A stretch of DNA of 64,000 bases from JBFHIJ01 sp963678775 (lineage in GTDB: Bacteria > Bacteroidota > Ignavibacteria > Kapaibacteriales > UBA2268): the NCBI GenBank assembly GCA_963678775.2, contig CAXXGR010000004.1, positions 1 through 64,000 on the forward strand, read 5' to 3'. The notes beneath the pieces are model-generated. The model saw only the letters and a list, made by a program, of their open reading frames with translations, did not search any database and was not told the DNA's origin. Below, piece by piece: positions 43,892 through 53,147 of this stretch (the stretch's first letter is position 1; every line of letters starts with the position of its first letter). A program made the translations under genes and the position numbers.

Positions 43892-45964
43892 TCAATTATA
43901 CCCACCGAGTATATCATTTGCGAAGTCTTGAAAATTAAGATTAGAAGCTAATTTTCTGGCTGCATTAAAGTATTTGCCGGCTATTTCCGGAGAAATATTT
44001 TTCATGCTAAGCGCAATATTAGAAAGGGTAAGCAAACGCAACTCAGGAGGTAACTGCAACGATAACTTAGCTACTTTCTCCAGCGTATTTTGAGCTTCAC
44101 GAATTTTGCCTATGCTAAATAGGTAAATACCTGAAATATTAAAAGCAATACATTGTGACTGTGGGTCGCCTGATTTTTCAGCCAAATCAATTGCATTCTG
44201 CACATAGTCGCTTGCATCGCCGGGACTACCCAAATCAATATGTGCCTTCGCTATCATCGCATTTATTTGGATTAGTTCAGAATCTCTCAGTTCATCTGAA
44301 AATCTGTCTAAATAATTAGTAGCAGTAAGGATTAATTTTGCATATTTTTCTGAATGAAACAGTTGAACCAAAATTTTTCTTATTGTATAAAAGTCTTCCG
44401 GCTGCTGAGTATTGGAGTACTCCGAACTGACTGTAATCGTCCCGCCTTCGAAATCCTTATGCAAACCGGCCATTTCAGATAGCTTTTCATTAGTAGAAAT
44501 ACTTTCAAGATTTGCCGTAGACAAAGAGCCAAGCCCTTTCAAACGCGAAAGCGCAGCATTTATAACTTCATCATTCCCATACTTCTCTGCGGTCTTAGCA
44601 GATTGTATAATCATATTTTTTGCAGTTACTTCGTCTTCTGCCTCAGAACTATGAGCTGCCAAATATGGCGCGATTTCTTCCTGCAATAAAGAGTTATCGG
44701 TTTCTTCAAACTTCTGCTTTAAGAAGGCAGCTATTTGACCATGAAGAGCAACATACTCCTCATACTCCATAGCTTGCTCGAAATAAGTATGGTAAAAAGC
44801 TTGAGTAAATTTATAGCAAGTAGTTTTAATCCCATACCTGACTTTAGGTCCTACGCTTTTAATAATTCCTGTTTTTTGCAGACTTCTAAGTTTTTTAATT
44901 GTGGTCAGTATATCTTTATTAAGTAACTGGGAGACAACTACCGCCGAAAAGGTCTTACCCTCAGCACTGCAGATAGATAATATATTTTTATCTTCGTCGC
45001 TCATGTCGTCTAGCTCTCTCGAGAATAGAACCTGCAAAGAAGAAGGTAGATATTCATTATCTTCAAAATTAGAAACTAAGTTACCCTGAGAATCAAAAGG
45101 CGGATATTGCTTAAAATATCTGACATACTCAGCTACCACTCCCTGCACTCCATAAGACTTATCCAATATCCACTGTTCAAATTCAGGATTTGGAATATAA
45201 TAGTTAATTTGCTTTGAGCAATAATAGCTAATTTGGTCTATGTCAAATGATTCGATAGATAGTTCTTTATAATTTGGCTTGTCTGACTGATTTTGGAAAA
45301 ATGAGCTTAACGGCAAAGTCTGACTGTCCATTACACTTCGAGTGTAAGTAAATACAATCAAAATTGGCAATTTAGCTATGTCTTCTATAAGCATTGAAAG
45401 TAATTCGATGGATTGCGGGTCAGCCCAGTGAAAATCATCAAACATAATAACCAGTTTCTTCTTGTCAGCTAAAGCCATTAAAGAATCAAAGTAGTCGGCC
45501 GTTACATTTTGCGCTTTGCCTTTAGTTTCTGATGATTGCTCTTTTTTGTACTGCCTCCAATCTCTTCCCAGTTCTTTAGCGGCATAAAATGCATCACCTA
45601 TAAGAGGCAATGAAGAAAACAGAGTCAGTGCTACATTTTTACTGAAACGCTGCTGAGCCGTAAGATTGGATTTATTTAGGATGTGGTGGATAGCTCTACT
45701 AAATGGATCAAGAGGTTTGATATTTGCCACATTAAAATTACCAATAGGCGCTTGACATTCTACAAGGACAGCATTTAGTTCTTCCTCGCTATGTAAACTT
45801 TCAATCAGTGTGTTTAAGAAATAACTCTTACCTACACCTGACTCTCCGGCAATACCAATAATACCGCCGACTCCTTTTTTGGCATTTCTAATAGCTTTTT
45901 TACAAACTGCCAGATTGTCTTCCTGACCAATTATAGTATTTATTTTATCCAAAGTAACACCCAC
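43892..45964 (-). CDS. AAA_16/STAND-like ATPase with C-terminal TPR-like repeats
   Basis: A 690-residue protein from a GTG at 45964, nine bases after the queE stop codon, with GAGGTG before it. An N-terminal P-loop (GIAGESGVGKSYF, residues 37-49) and Walker B (VIMFDDFHWADPQS, about 172-185) mark an AAA_16/ORC-STAND NTPase. A winged-helix-like region follows near 320-400, and residues about 420-690 are alpha-solenoid, TPR-like (AQNTLEKVAKLSLQL, AGKYFNAARKLA). Such proteins act as signalling or regulatory switches, but no DNA-binding or kinase output domain is seen. It forms a three-gene run with rlmD and queE; a functional connection is not obvious. Confidence 0.7.
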   Translation of the reverse strand: MGVTLDKINTIIGQEDNLAVCKKAIRNAKKGVGGIIGIAGESGVGKSYFLNTLIESLHSEEELNAVLVECQAPIGNFNVANIKPLDPFSRAIHHILNKSNLTAQQRFSKNVALTLFSSLPLIGDAFYAAKELGRDWRQYKKEQSSETKGKAQNVTADYFDSLMALADKKKLVIMFDDFHWADPQSIELLSMLIEDIAKLPILIVFTYTRSVMDSQTLPLSSFFQNQSDKPNYKELSIESFDIDQISYYCSKQINYYIPNPEFEQWILDKSYGVQGVVAEYVRYFKQYPPFDSQGNLVSNFEDNEYLPSSLQVLFSRELDDMSDEDKNILSICSAEGKTFSAVVVSQLLNKDILTTIKKLRSLQKTGIIKSVGPKVRYGIKTTCYKFTQAFYHTYFEQAMEYEEYVALHGQIAAFLKQKFEETDNSLLQEEIAPYLAAHSSEAEDEVTAKNMIIQSAKTAEKYGNDEVINAALSRLKGLGSLSTANLESISTNEKLSEMAGLHKDFEGGTITVSSEYSNTQQPEDFYTIRKILVQLFHSEKYAKLILTATNYLDRFSDELRDSELIQINAMIAKAHIDLGSPGDASDYVQNAIDLAEKSGDPQSQCIAFNISGIYLFSIGKIREAQNTLEKVAKLSLQLPPELRLLTLSNIALSMKNISPEIAGKYFNAARKLASNLNFQDFANDILGGYN

Positions 45965-45973
45965 GAATTGAAA

Positions 45974-46624
45974 TTACACACCTCTTCGGTTCGGATCCCA
46001 TATAAACTTATGCATCTGTAATTGCATTTTTATATTTTTTCCTGAACTAATAACTAAATTTGCCAACGCCTCTAAATCTATTTTGCCAAAGACCGGTGAT
46101 ATAAAAATATATCCGGCTTTTTCTTCCAAACTATGCTCTTCAATTTTACCAATAGCCCAATCAAAATCAGATTTAGAAGCAACCACAAATTTTATTTCAT
46201 CAGTTTTGCTAATATACTCTATATTTTGGTAATTATTAAATTTTGACATTCCGGAATCAGGACATTTTAAATCCATAATCCTTACTGCATTATTTGCTAT
46301 AGAAATATCAGCATGGCCATTTGTTTCTATAGTAACTTCATATCCATTTATCGACAGACTGTCTATTAATATAGATATGTTTTTATGGACTAAAGGTTCA
46401 CCACCAGTGAGATTAATTAGCTTGCAGTCGTACTTTGCTATTGCGTCTAATATCTCATCAGTATCCATCAGGTTGGCAGTTTCATTTAAATCCAGTGCAT
46501 AGGGCGTGTCACACCATGAACATCTAAGCTCACAGCCCTGCATCCTTATAAATACGCAAGGGCGACCGGCTCTGCTGCCTTCGCCCTGCAGGGAATAAAA
46601 TATTTCAGAAATGTTGAATTTCAA
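45974..46624 (-). CDS. queE: 7-carboxy-7-deazaguanine synthase
   Basis: A radical SAM enzyme of 216 residues making 7-carboxy-7-deazaguanine in queuosine biosynthesis. The N-terminus ISEIFYSLQGEGSRAGRPCVF is diagnostic for QueE. The cluster motif is CELRCSWC (Cx3Cx2C), followed by DTPYA, with LTGGEPLVH as the SAM-binding GGE. The C-terminus QMHKFIWDPNRRGV is the conserved QueE ending. Translation appears to start at TTG (46624), two bases after the rlmD stop codon, with GGATGG upstream. No other queuosine genes are in the window. Confidence 0.93.
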   Translation of the reverse strand: MKFNISEIFYSLQGEGSRAGRPCVFIRMQGCELRCSWCDTPYALDLNETANLMDTDEILDAIAKYDCKLINLTGGEPLVHKNISILIDSLSINGYEVTIETNGHADISIANNAVRIMDLKCPDSGMSKFNNYQNIEYISKTDEIKFVVASKSDFDWAIGKIEEHSLEEKAGYIFISPVFGKIDLEALANLVISSGKNIKMQLQMHKFIWDPNRRGV

Positions 46625-46626
46625 CT

Positions 46627-48051
46627 TTATCCATCCTTTCTTTCTAGTAACGCTATTGATTCTACATGATATGTATGAGGGAACATATCTACAGGTTGTA
46701 CTTTTTTAACTTCATATTTTTCTGATAGTAACTCGCAGTCTCTGGCTTGTGTTGCCGGGTTGCAACTCACGTAGACGATTGTTTTCGCATTCGCCTGTAA
46801 TATGTGAGGTATTAAGTTTTTGTGCATACCTGCACGTGGAGGATCTATTATTATTACATCCGGTTTAGGCAGCTTTTCTAATAGCTCCGGCGTATCTTTC
46901 AGGTGTAAATCGGCACAGTAGAAGTCTACATTGTCAATGCCGTTTCTTGCTGCGTTCGCTTTTGCATCTATGATTGAGCTTTCTACAAGTTCTATACCGT
47001 AGATTTCCTTGCATTTTTTAGCTGCAGGCAAAGTAATAGATCCCGTACCGCAATATAAATCCCATAACACTTTATCAGAAATATCACCGGCGTATTTTAT
47101 AATCTCACCTATGAACCTATCTAATTGATAAGAGTTAGTCTGGAAAAAAGAAGTTGCAGAAATTTGATATTCTACACCTAAAATTTGCTCTCTTATATAG
47201 TCATTACCATGGAAGAATGTCAGATTATCAATAGTCACAGGAGACTTAGTTGCGTTAATAGCTGTAGCCAGATTAGTAATCTGAGGAGCTACTTTAATGA
47301 GGTCATTTACAAACCAATCTATATATGCCTGCTCTGCTTCATTACTTGGATGATTAGTAATAAGCAATGCCATTATTTCAGTATGCGCTAATGTAGACCG
47401 AATCATCAAGTTTCGCAAAAAGCCTTCGTGCGAGCGTTGATTATATGCAGGCACTCCCAACTCTAATGCTTTATTTCTGCATAAATCTAATATCTCATTA
47501 GCAGAATCCAGCTGAATGTGACACTTATTCACATCCAGGATTTTATCAAATCTACCCGGTATATGCAAGCCAAGCCCAAAATCCTTATGAGGTATCTCTT
47601 CGTTATTTGCTATTTCTTCGTCAGTCACCCAGCGTGACCAACCAAAAGAAAACTCCATCTTATTTCTATAATTGAATATCTGAGGAGACTCCATAGCATC
47701 CAGCATTTCTCCGTATTCTACTTTAGCTATTCTTTCAAAAGCATCTATTACATGTTGCTTTTTCCAAAAAAGCTGTTTGTCATATCTGAGTTGCTGCCAC
47801 TTGCAACCACCGCATACACCAAAGTGTTCACATTTAGGTTCCACCCTGTCAGGCGAAAACTCTAAAATCTCTTTAGTAAAAGCTTCGCGGTAGTTTTTCT
47901 TTTTTCTTGTAATTATGGCGTTAACTTTATCACCAGGCACAGCGCCTTTTACAAAATACACCAAATCATCTTTTTTGGCAATCGCCCCGCCTTCGAAGCC
48001 TAAGGCACTAATTTCAAGCACTACAGGAGTGCTATTTCTTTGTTTACTCAT
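46627..48051 (-). CDS. rlmD: 23S rRNA (uracil-5-)-methyltransferase, RlmD/RumA type
   Basis: A 474-residue TrmA/RlmC/RlmD-family m5U methyltransferase. An N-terminal TRAM domain (residues about 8-65) precedes the iron-sulfur cysteines C74, C80 and C83 (CEHFGVCGGCKWQQ), with a later Cys as fourth ligand. The Rossmann methyltransferase domain has LWDLYCGTGSITLPAA, IIIDPPRAGMH and the catalytic Cys in VYVSCNPATQARD. Iron-sulfur cysteines distinguish RlmD/RlmC from TrmA; target U1939 or U747 cannot be told apart here. It is first of the rlmD-queE-ATPase run. Confidence 0.88.
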   Translation of the reverse strand: MSKQRNSTPVVLEISALGFEGGAIAKKDDLVYFVKGAVPGDKVNAIITRKKKNYREAFTKEILEFSPDRVEPKCEHFGVCGGCKWQQLRYDKQLFWKKQHVIDAFERIAKVEYGEMLDAMESPQIFNYRNKMEFSFGWSRWVTDEEIANNEEIPHKDFGLGLHIPGRFDKILDVNKCHIQLDSANEILDLCRNKALELGVPAYNQRSHEGFLRNLMIRSTLAHTEIMALLITNHPSNEAEQAYIDWFVNDLIKVAPQITNLATAINATKSPVTIDNLTFFHGNDYIREQILGVEYQISATSFFQTNSYQLDRFIGEIIKYAGDISDKVLWDLYCGTGSITLPAAKKCKEIYGIELVESSIIDAKANAARNGIDNVDFYCADLHLKDTPELLEKLPKPDVIIIDPPRAGMHKNLIPHILQANAKTIVYVSCNPATQARDCELLSEKYEVKKVQPVDMFPHTYHVESIALLERKDG

Positions 48052-48189
48052 AGCCGATAAATTATTTACTCTTTATAATCTATTAGAAAGTAGGTTATTT
48101 TACACTTTTTGTAAAAAATATTTTTTTTTTGAACCTATATTTACTATTTTTGAGAAGTCAACAATATTCACATAAGTTCATTTTTTGTT

Positions 48190-49104
48190 ATGATACAGGA
48201 TAGTTTTGAAAAGATAGAAATATCGCAAGAAGAACTTTCCCGATATATCGATGAATTTCTTAGTACCTATAACTATGGTAGCGAAGATACGAAAATTACT
48301 TATAAAAGATTATTAAAAGAATTTTCTACTTTCTTTGCAAGAAATAACAACTTTTACTTCCGAGTAGAAGACGTAGTCAGATACAAATCTTATTTAGAAG
48401 ATGAAAAACAACTACGTTCGTTATCGGTAAGATCCTATTTTACTTCTATCAGGCAATTTTTTAATTTCCTGATTAGTAAAGGCGTGCTGGATAAAAATCC
48501 CGCAAAACGCGTAACTTGCGCAAATTCTTATTACAACAAGGAAATATCTTTCCTTACTCCGTCTGAAATTGATTTGGTTTTTTCCGGTATCAATTACTCA
48601 GACCCATACCAGGTACGTGATTATACGCTCTTAGCCCTCATGCTGTTAGGCTCGTTACGTGCAGATGAAATAACTAAAATCGATATTCCGAATTTTTATA
48701 AATTCAGACAGAGATGGTATTTAAAGTACGATAATATCGATGGTTATCCGGACAAAAAGATGAGTTTTAATCCTAAATACAATGAACTCTTCGAGTCATA
48801 CCTTAGGCTTAGGATTCTACCCGGTACCGAAGAGTTACCTCTATTTATCAGTTATAGTAACAGGACTGCTTTCCGTCGGCTTTCTGATAGAGCGGTCAGG
48901 CTAATTTTAGATACTATATTGAATGATAAAAAGGCATTGCTAAGGAATCATAACGATTTGACTCCTAGCATTATCAAACACACATCAGCTATCATATTTG
49001 CAACCCAATACAGATCTAACGAAGCGATTATGCGCCGTTTTGGCTTAAAAACGGATAAATTGCCAATTAGATATAAGGAAATTGCTGCAAATTACGATTT
49101 GTAA
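48190..49104 (+). CDS. degenerate XerC/D-like tyrosine recombinase
   Basis: A 304-residue protein with the Xer plan: a SAM-like N-terminal core-binding domain (residues 12-105; TYKRLLKEFSTFF, SVRSYFTSIRQFFNFLISKG) and a C-terminal catalytic-type domain. The first catalytic Arg (LGSLRADE, Arg157) and a terminal Tyr (IRYKEI, Tyr295) are present. The HxxR box reads TPSIIKHTSA, so His is Ser260 and Arg is Lys263, and the LGH box reads FGL, placing Leu where His or Trp belongs. Strand transfer is therefore doubtful; it may only bind DNA, or assist a second recombinase. It is 138 bp divergent from rlmD and is followed by a palindromic hairpin. No att site was identified. Confidence 0.8.
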   Translation: MIQDSFEKIEISQEELSRYIDEFLSTYNYGSEDTKITYKRLLKEFSTFFARNNNFYFRVEDVVRYKSYLEDEKQLRSLSVRSYFTSIRQFFNFLISKGVLDKNPAKRVTCANSYYNKEISFLTPSEIDLVFSGINYSDPYQVRDYTLLALMLLGSLRADEITKIDIPNFYKFRQRWYLKYDNIDGYPDKKMSFNPKYNELFESYLRLRILPGTEELPLFISYSNRTAFRRLSDRAVRLILDTILNDKKALLRNHNDLTPSIIKHTSAIIFATQYRSNEAIMRRFGLKTDKLPIRYKEIAANYDL

Positions 49105-49130
49105 GAATTTAGAAGATTTAGTTCTGATTA

Positions 49131-49164
49131 AGTAAGAGACAAGTTAAACTTGTTTCTTACTTGT
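49131..49164 (+). terminator. hairpin after the recombinase-like gene
   Basis: GTAAGAGACAAGTT pairs with AACTTGTTTCTTAC over 14 bp (one G-U pair) around a single base, about 25 bp past the stop codon. It has only a short T run afterwards, so termination is likely but not certain. Confidence 0.6.
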
Positions 49165-49490
49165 CATGAACTTACCTCTCATAAAATATTCTTCAATATC
49201 ACCCAGTTTAATTTCCAAAATCTATATTTATTTTATTACTGTAGAATCAAGTGAACAATAAAATTCGCTATATGTAGCTATTTATAAGTTGATACAATAG
49301 AGATTTTAAAATTTGTTAGTGATATTAGCTCATAAGCAACTACTTATATACTTGGTATCGGGATGCTCCATGATGTCAGCCTTTACATAATTAAGCATAT
49401 CGTTGTTATTTTTAACATTTTTCTTGTTGATGAACTTAATTTTACGTAATTTTGATATTATTATTATTATTCATTATAACTAAATCAATT
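49165..49490. other. spacer with a Bacteroidota-type promoter
   Basis: About 326 bp without a gene; a candidate promoter lies at 49427-49454. An ATG at 49452 falls inside this promoter and is therefore not used as the start of the following lipoprotein. Confidence 0.5.
49427..49454 (+). promoter_or_regulatory. candidate Bacteroidota-type promoter
   Basis: TTG at 49427-49429 and TAATTTTG at 49447-49454 match the -33 TTG and -7 TAnnTTTG consensus, with 17 nt between them. A transcript would start near 49460, about 30 nt before the lipoprotein ATG at 49491. Confidence 0.5.
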
Positions 49491-50126
49491 ATGACAAAAT
49501 CAAACCTTATTCTCGCTGCTTTAATTCTATTCATGATTTCCTGTAGCGATGACTCAAGTTCGCCAACGGACAAGACACCAGATACTCCTACTACACCAGA
49601 AAAGATTCAGATGATGCCTTTAGCTGTTGGCAATAAATGGTCTTATGTCAGACATATGGATGATATGACAGGTAAATGGACCGACATCTATAATCTTGAA
49701 CTGACTTCTCAACTTAAAAGAACTTTCCAAGGGGAAGATGTTGACGCATACTTTGCTGCAATCCATGTTGAAAATTACAAAGGCGATCAAGATATATATA
49801 TAGACAGAGTGTATTTCGCTTATGGTGATTACATTTATGTAACTGCGGAACTAAACAAGAAGGATCTTATATATGTTGACGTACAGGAAGAAATGACAAG
49901 ATATGCACATGAAGGTGATCAATTAGTCCTTGATGGTATCCAATATGATATGAGCAGAGATACGGTCATGTTTCAAGGCAAACCATACGTTGCTGATTTT
50001 TACGCGTTTGAAGACTCTGATGAATATCTGAGAAAAACTTGCTTAGAAGGAATTGGTCTGTATTATTACGATTTCCAGTCTTATTATAGATTCGACCTGA
50101 CACTCACTAGTGTGACTTTAAAATAA
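49491..50126 (+). CDS. lipoprotein, member of a paralogous pair
   Basis: A 211-residue lipoprotein starting at the ATG at 49491: MTKSNLILAALILFMISC, with Cys18 as the lipidated residue, then SDDSSSPTDKTPDTPTTP, a flexible surface tether. The mature domain begins MPLAVGNKWSYVRHMDD and is beta-rich. The neighbour at 50154 starts its mature domain with QPFAVGNYWVYQS, so the two share a fold and probably arose by duplication. The segment PLAVGNxW is common in Bacteroidota surface lipoproteins of unknown function. The upstream frame to 49452 is rejected because it covers the candidate promoter. Confidence 0.75.
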   Translation: MTKSNLILAALILFMISCSDDSSSPTDKTPDTPTTPEKIQMMPLAVGNKWSYVRHMDDMTGKWTDIYNLELTSQLKRTFQGEDVDAYFAAIHVENYKGDQDIYIDRVYFAYGDYIYVTAELNKKDLIYVDVQEEMTRYAHEGDQLVLDGIQYDMSRDTVMFQGKPYVADFYAFEDSDEYLRKTCLEGIGLYYYDFQSYYRFDLTLTSVTLK

Positions 50127-50153
50127 ATCATATTTTATATTAAGGAATATTTT

Positions 50154-50750
50154 ATGAAGCTCTTAACTTATTTAAGTCTTGTGTTGATGCTTTTTTTAGC
50201 AGCCTGTAACGATGATGAAGAATCACCTACAGGTCCAGTAAAAAGCAGTGAAGATGAAAAAAACATAATCCAGCCTTTTGCTGTTGGAAATTACTGGGTG
50301 TACCAAAGCATTATGCCAACTGGTGTAAAAAATGCTCGTTCTGAAATTACTGAAGCAAAAGAAATGATTTACAAAGGAGAAAAAGTAACTCTATATTCTA
50401 TGTATCAAGAGGCAGGCGCTTCCAGTCAAGTTTCTAAAACATTTGTATATGATGATTTTTGCTATGTTTCAAATAACACTTCAGGCAATGAAATAACTAA
50501 CGCAACAAAGACCTTTATATACCGCTACACAGGTCAGAAACAAGTAGAATTTAATGGTTCTATGTTGACTGCTTCTATGGGCAAAAGAGTTTTTAAAGGT
50601 AAAGAAATAGACGTTTTAAAACTTGAAAATACTGCTCAAGGTTTAACACTATATTTCAAACTGGGTCTTGGTATGATCGAAGAAATTCAATACTTTCCAA
50701 GCATGAACTTAGATGTTACAGTTAATCTTACTGACTACAATATTGAGTAA
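50154..50750 (+). CDS. lipoprotein, second member of the pair
   Basis: A 198-residue lipoprotein with lipobox LAAC (Cys18) followed by NDDEESPTGPVKSSEDE, an acidic linker. The mature domain starts IIQPFAVGNYWVYQSIM and is beta-rich, resembling the preceding protein. The gap to that gene is 27 bp and a terminator follows this one only, so the pair is one operon. Function is unknown; surface location is suggested by the acidic residues directly after the lipidated cysteine. Confidence 0.75.
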   Translation: MKLLTYLSLVLMLFLAACNDDEESPTGPVKSSEDEKNIIQPFAVGNYWVYQSIMPTGVKNARSEITEAKEMIYKGEKVTLYSMYQEAGASSQVSKTFVYDDFCYVSNNTSGNEITNATKTFIYRYTGQKQVEFNGSMLTASMGKRVFKGKEIDVLKLENTAQGLTLYFKLGLGMIEEIQYFPSMNLDVTVNLTDYNIE

Positions 50751-50777
50751 TACTATTCAAAAACAAATTTTCTGCAT

Positions 50778-50810
50778 AAGGCAGCCTATTTGTTTAGGCT
50801 GTCTTTTTTT
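50778..50810 (+). terminator. intrinsic terminator after lipoprotein pair
   Basis: GGCAGCCTA (50780-50788) pairs with TAGGCTGTC (50795-50803), with one G-U pair, flanked by A and T pairs and followed by T7. Confidence 0.9.
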
Positions 50811-50867
50811 GCAAATAATCAGGTGACTAATTCGATTTATTCTTGAGATTAAACATGAGGTAAAGCA

Positions 50868-51986
50868 ATGAATTTTGAATTTAGAACTGTCTTTAATACA
50901 GAAAGAGTAACAGACCTGAGCAATTGGATTAGTGAAGTATATCCAAGTTTTGATAAGAAGCAGTTTGTTGATGAAATTGCTAAAAATATAGATCAGCTTA
51001 GCTATAAAGACAGAATGGTGCTGATAACAGAAAATCTGGAAAGATTCCTTCCTAAAGATTATCCGCAGGCAGTGGAGATTTTACTAAAAGCTCTGCCGGA
51101 TGAGCTTGAATCCGAGGAACTAAGTGGATTTGATAATTTTATTATTCTGCCTCTCACCCACTTTGTAGCCAGAAACGGCTTAGATTATTTTGATATTTCC
51201 ACAAATGCACTTTATGAGATGACTAAACGCTTCACTGCCGAAAACGACATAAGACCTTTTATAGAAAAATATCCTGAGCAGATGGAAGCATTGCTTGCAT
51301 CGTGGGCTAAAGATGAGAATTTGGATGTACGAAGACTGGTTTCTGAAGGCACACGTCCGCGTTTGCCATTAGGCTCACGTTTGCATCAGTATGTGAAAGA
51401 TCCTAAGCCTGTTGTAAAACTTTTAGAGCTGCTAAAAGATGATGAAGTGCTTTATGTCAGGCGCTCAGTAGCAAATAATCTTAATGATATTGCTAAGGAT
51501 AATCCGGCAATCGTTTGCGAAACTCTGGAAAAATGGAATAGAGAAATAAAGAATGATAATATTCAGTGGCTCACCTCACACGCTCTAAGAACGCTAATCA
51601 AGCAAGCCTACCCGGCAGCATTGGAATTAGTCGGAATTAGTCCGGCAGAATTTGAGGTAAATAATTTCCAGCTGATACCGGAAATCAGAATCGGCGAAGA
51701 TCAAGTATTCTCATTTGACATTAAAAACATCGGAGCTAAAACAGATTTTCTGATAGACTTCATCATCCACTTCAAAAAAGCCAACGGCAAAAATGCTGAG
51801 AAAGTATTCAAGCTAAAACGAATCGAATTAGATTCAGAGCAGTCTATTAATATCAGCAAGAAATACTCCTTTGCAGTAAGAACAACAAGGAAGCTCTATC
51901 CCGGCGAACATTTTATTTCTTTAAAAGTAAACGGCAAGGTTTGGGGTAGGGAAAAATTTGAGTTATTGGAGGCGGAGTTGAGATAG
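50868..51986 (+). CDS. DNA alkylation repair protein, AlkC-like with Ig-like C-terminal domain
   Basis: A 372-residue protein. Residues about 1-260 are alpha-helical HEAT-like repeats, with DVRRLVSEGTRPRLPLGSRL and YVRRSVANNLNDIAKDNP being typical of the AlkD/AlkC DNA glycosylase superfamily, which removes alkylated bases. Residues about 270-372 are predicted beta-sandwich (IGEDQVFSFDIKNIGAKTDFL, GEHFISLKVNGKVWG), the Ig-like extension described for AlkC but absent from AlkD. Strong GAGGTAAAG precedes the ATG. It is monocistronic. Substrate preference cannot be read from sequence. Confidence 0.8.
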   Translation: MNFEFRTVFNTERVTDLSNWISEVYPSFDKKQFVDEIAKNIDQLSYKDRMVLITENLERFLPKDYPQAVEILLKALPDELESEELSGFDNFIILPLTHFVARNGLDYFDISTNALYEMTKRFTAENDIRPFIEKYPEQMEALLASWAKDENLDVRRLVSEGTRPRLPLGSRLHQYVKDPKPVVKLLELLKDDEVLYVRRSVANNLNDIAKDNPAIVCETLEKWNREIKNDNIQWLTSHALRTLIKQAYPAALELVGISPAEFEVNNFQLIPEIRIGEDQVFSFDIKNIGAKTDFLIDFIIHFKKANGKNAEKVFKLKRIELDSEQSINISKKYSFAVRTTRKLYPGEHFISLKVNGKVWGREKFELLEAELR

Positions 51987-52067
51987 TGTTTAGAATAATA
52001 AGAAAAGCGATGGAAACAAACACTTCATCGCTTCAATAATTATATACCCGATAAAAGCTAAAAACTT

Positions 52068-52706
52068 TTATTCAAATTCCTTTGGCGGCAATTCCGTAAT
52101 AATATCCAACAGAAAATCTACTGAAGAGTGAAGCTGGTCTATCGTTCCGTTATTCTCAATAGAGAAATCGGCTCTTTTGAGTTGCTCCTCGGAGCTGAGC
52201 TGCCTGCTCATTCTGTATTTTATATCCGCTTCGGACATATTACTTCTTTGCATTAATCTTTTTGTTTTGATATCTGTTTTAGCATCTACAGCTATCACAT
52301 AATCAAAGCCATCATCTATGCCTATTTCATATATAAGAGCAGACTCTACAAAGACTAATTCTTTGCCTTCTTTGCGGTAAATATCTACCATATCAACCAT
52401 CATTTCAATAGTTCGGGGATGGACTAATCTGTTTAGCTTTTCTAAGTTTGCCTGGGACTCTTTGTCAGAGCCAAACACTTTATCAGCAAGAAACTTTCTA
52501 TTTAAACTGCCATCATCGAGATAAGCATCATCACCGAAAATCGTTTTGATTTCATCTTGTAAAGCTTTATCTTCAGCCATAATAATTTTAGCATTATCAT
52601 CAGAACTAATCACAGGAATGCCCTTTGCAGCTAAATATTTAGCTACTTCAGATTTGCCGGAACCAATACCACCAGTCAGACCAATAACAAGAAATTTCTT
52701 TCCCAT
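52068..52706 (-). CDS. coaE: dephospho-CoA kinase
   Basis: Last step of CoA synthesis, phosphorylating the 3'-OH of dephospho-CoA. The start is the ATG at 52706 (MGKKFLVIGLTGGIGSGKSEVAK, written in part), about 212 residues, preceded by AGGTGA; the longer frame to 52775 adds a non-conserved leader. The P-loop GGIGSGKS, the lid region and the family motifs VIAVDAKTDIKTKRLMQRSN and RADFSIENNG are present. Length fits CoaE. It is alone on the minus strand, tail to tail with the AlkC-like gene. Confidence 0.92.
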   Translation of the reverse strand: MGKKFLVIGLTGGIGSGKSEVAKYLAAKGIPVISSDDNAKIIMAEDKALQDEIKTIFGDDAYLDDGSLNRKFLADKVFGSDKESQANLEKLNRLVHPRTIEMMVDMVDIYRKEGKELVFVESALIYEIGIDDGFDYVIAVDAKTDIKTKRLMQRSNMSEADIKYRMSRQLSSEEQLKRADFSIENNGTIDQLHSSVDFLLDIITELPPKEFE

Positions 52707-53147
52707 ATAGCAATCACCTAAAATTATTTTTTCAATTAGCAAATTTACGGAAAAACTTAAACCTGTATCTCCCATATCCGCCTAAGGACTACAATTATTT
52801 TAATTTTCATTTGCATCGGACACTTCTATGTGTCATTATTGCACTGATTCTCAAATACTTACGTCGCTTTCTATGCATATTAGAATTTTAAGAAAAAATA
52901 AGATTTGAATTAGTATCAATTTAGTCCTATTTTAATAGATACAGACTTTAGTAGCTTTATTGAGGCAGTATTTCATAAAAGCTAATTTTAGTTCAAAGTA
53001 TTATTATATTTTATTTCTTATTTATTTATTATACATACTTGTATACGCTGACTGCACCTAGTATATAGCAAAGTATATTTACATAAGAGAAAAAAAAATT
53101 GTATTTTTGGTTTTTGATATTTATATAAATTTAATATACAAGAGAAT
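52707..53147. other. divergent spacer between coaE and the nucleotidyltransferase gene
   Basis: About 440 bp, very AT-rich toward the right end, with no gene. GACAC-TTCTAT-GTGTC near 52819-52834 forms a 5-bp hairpin. Promoters for both flanking genes should be here but were not assigned. Confidence 0.4.
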
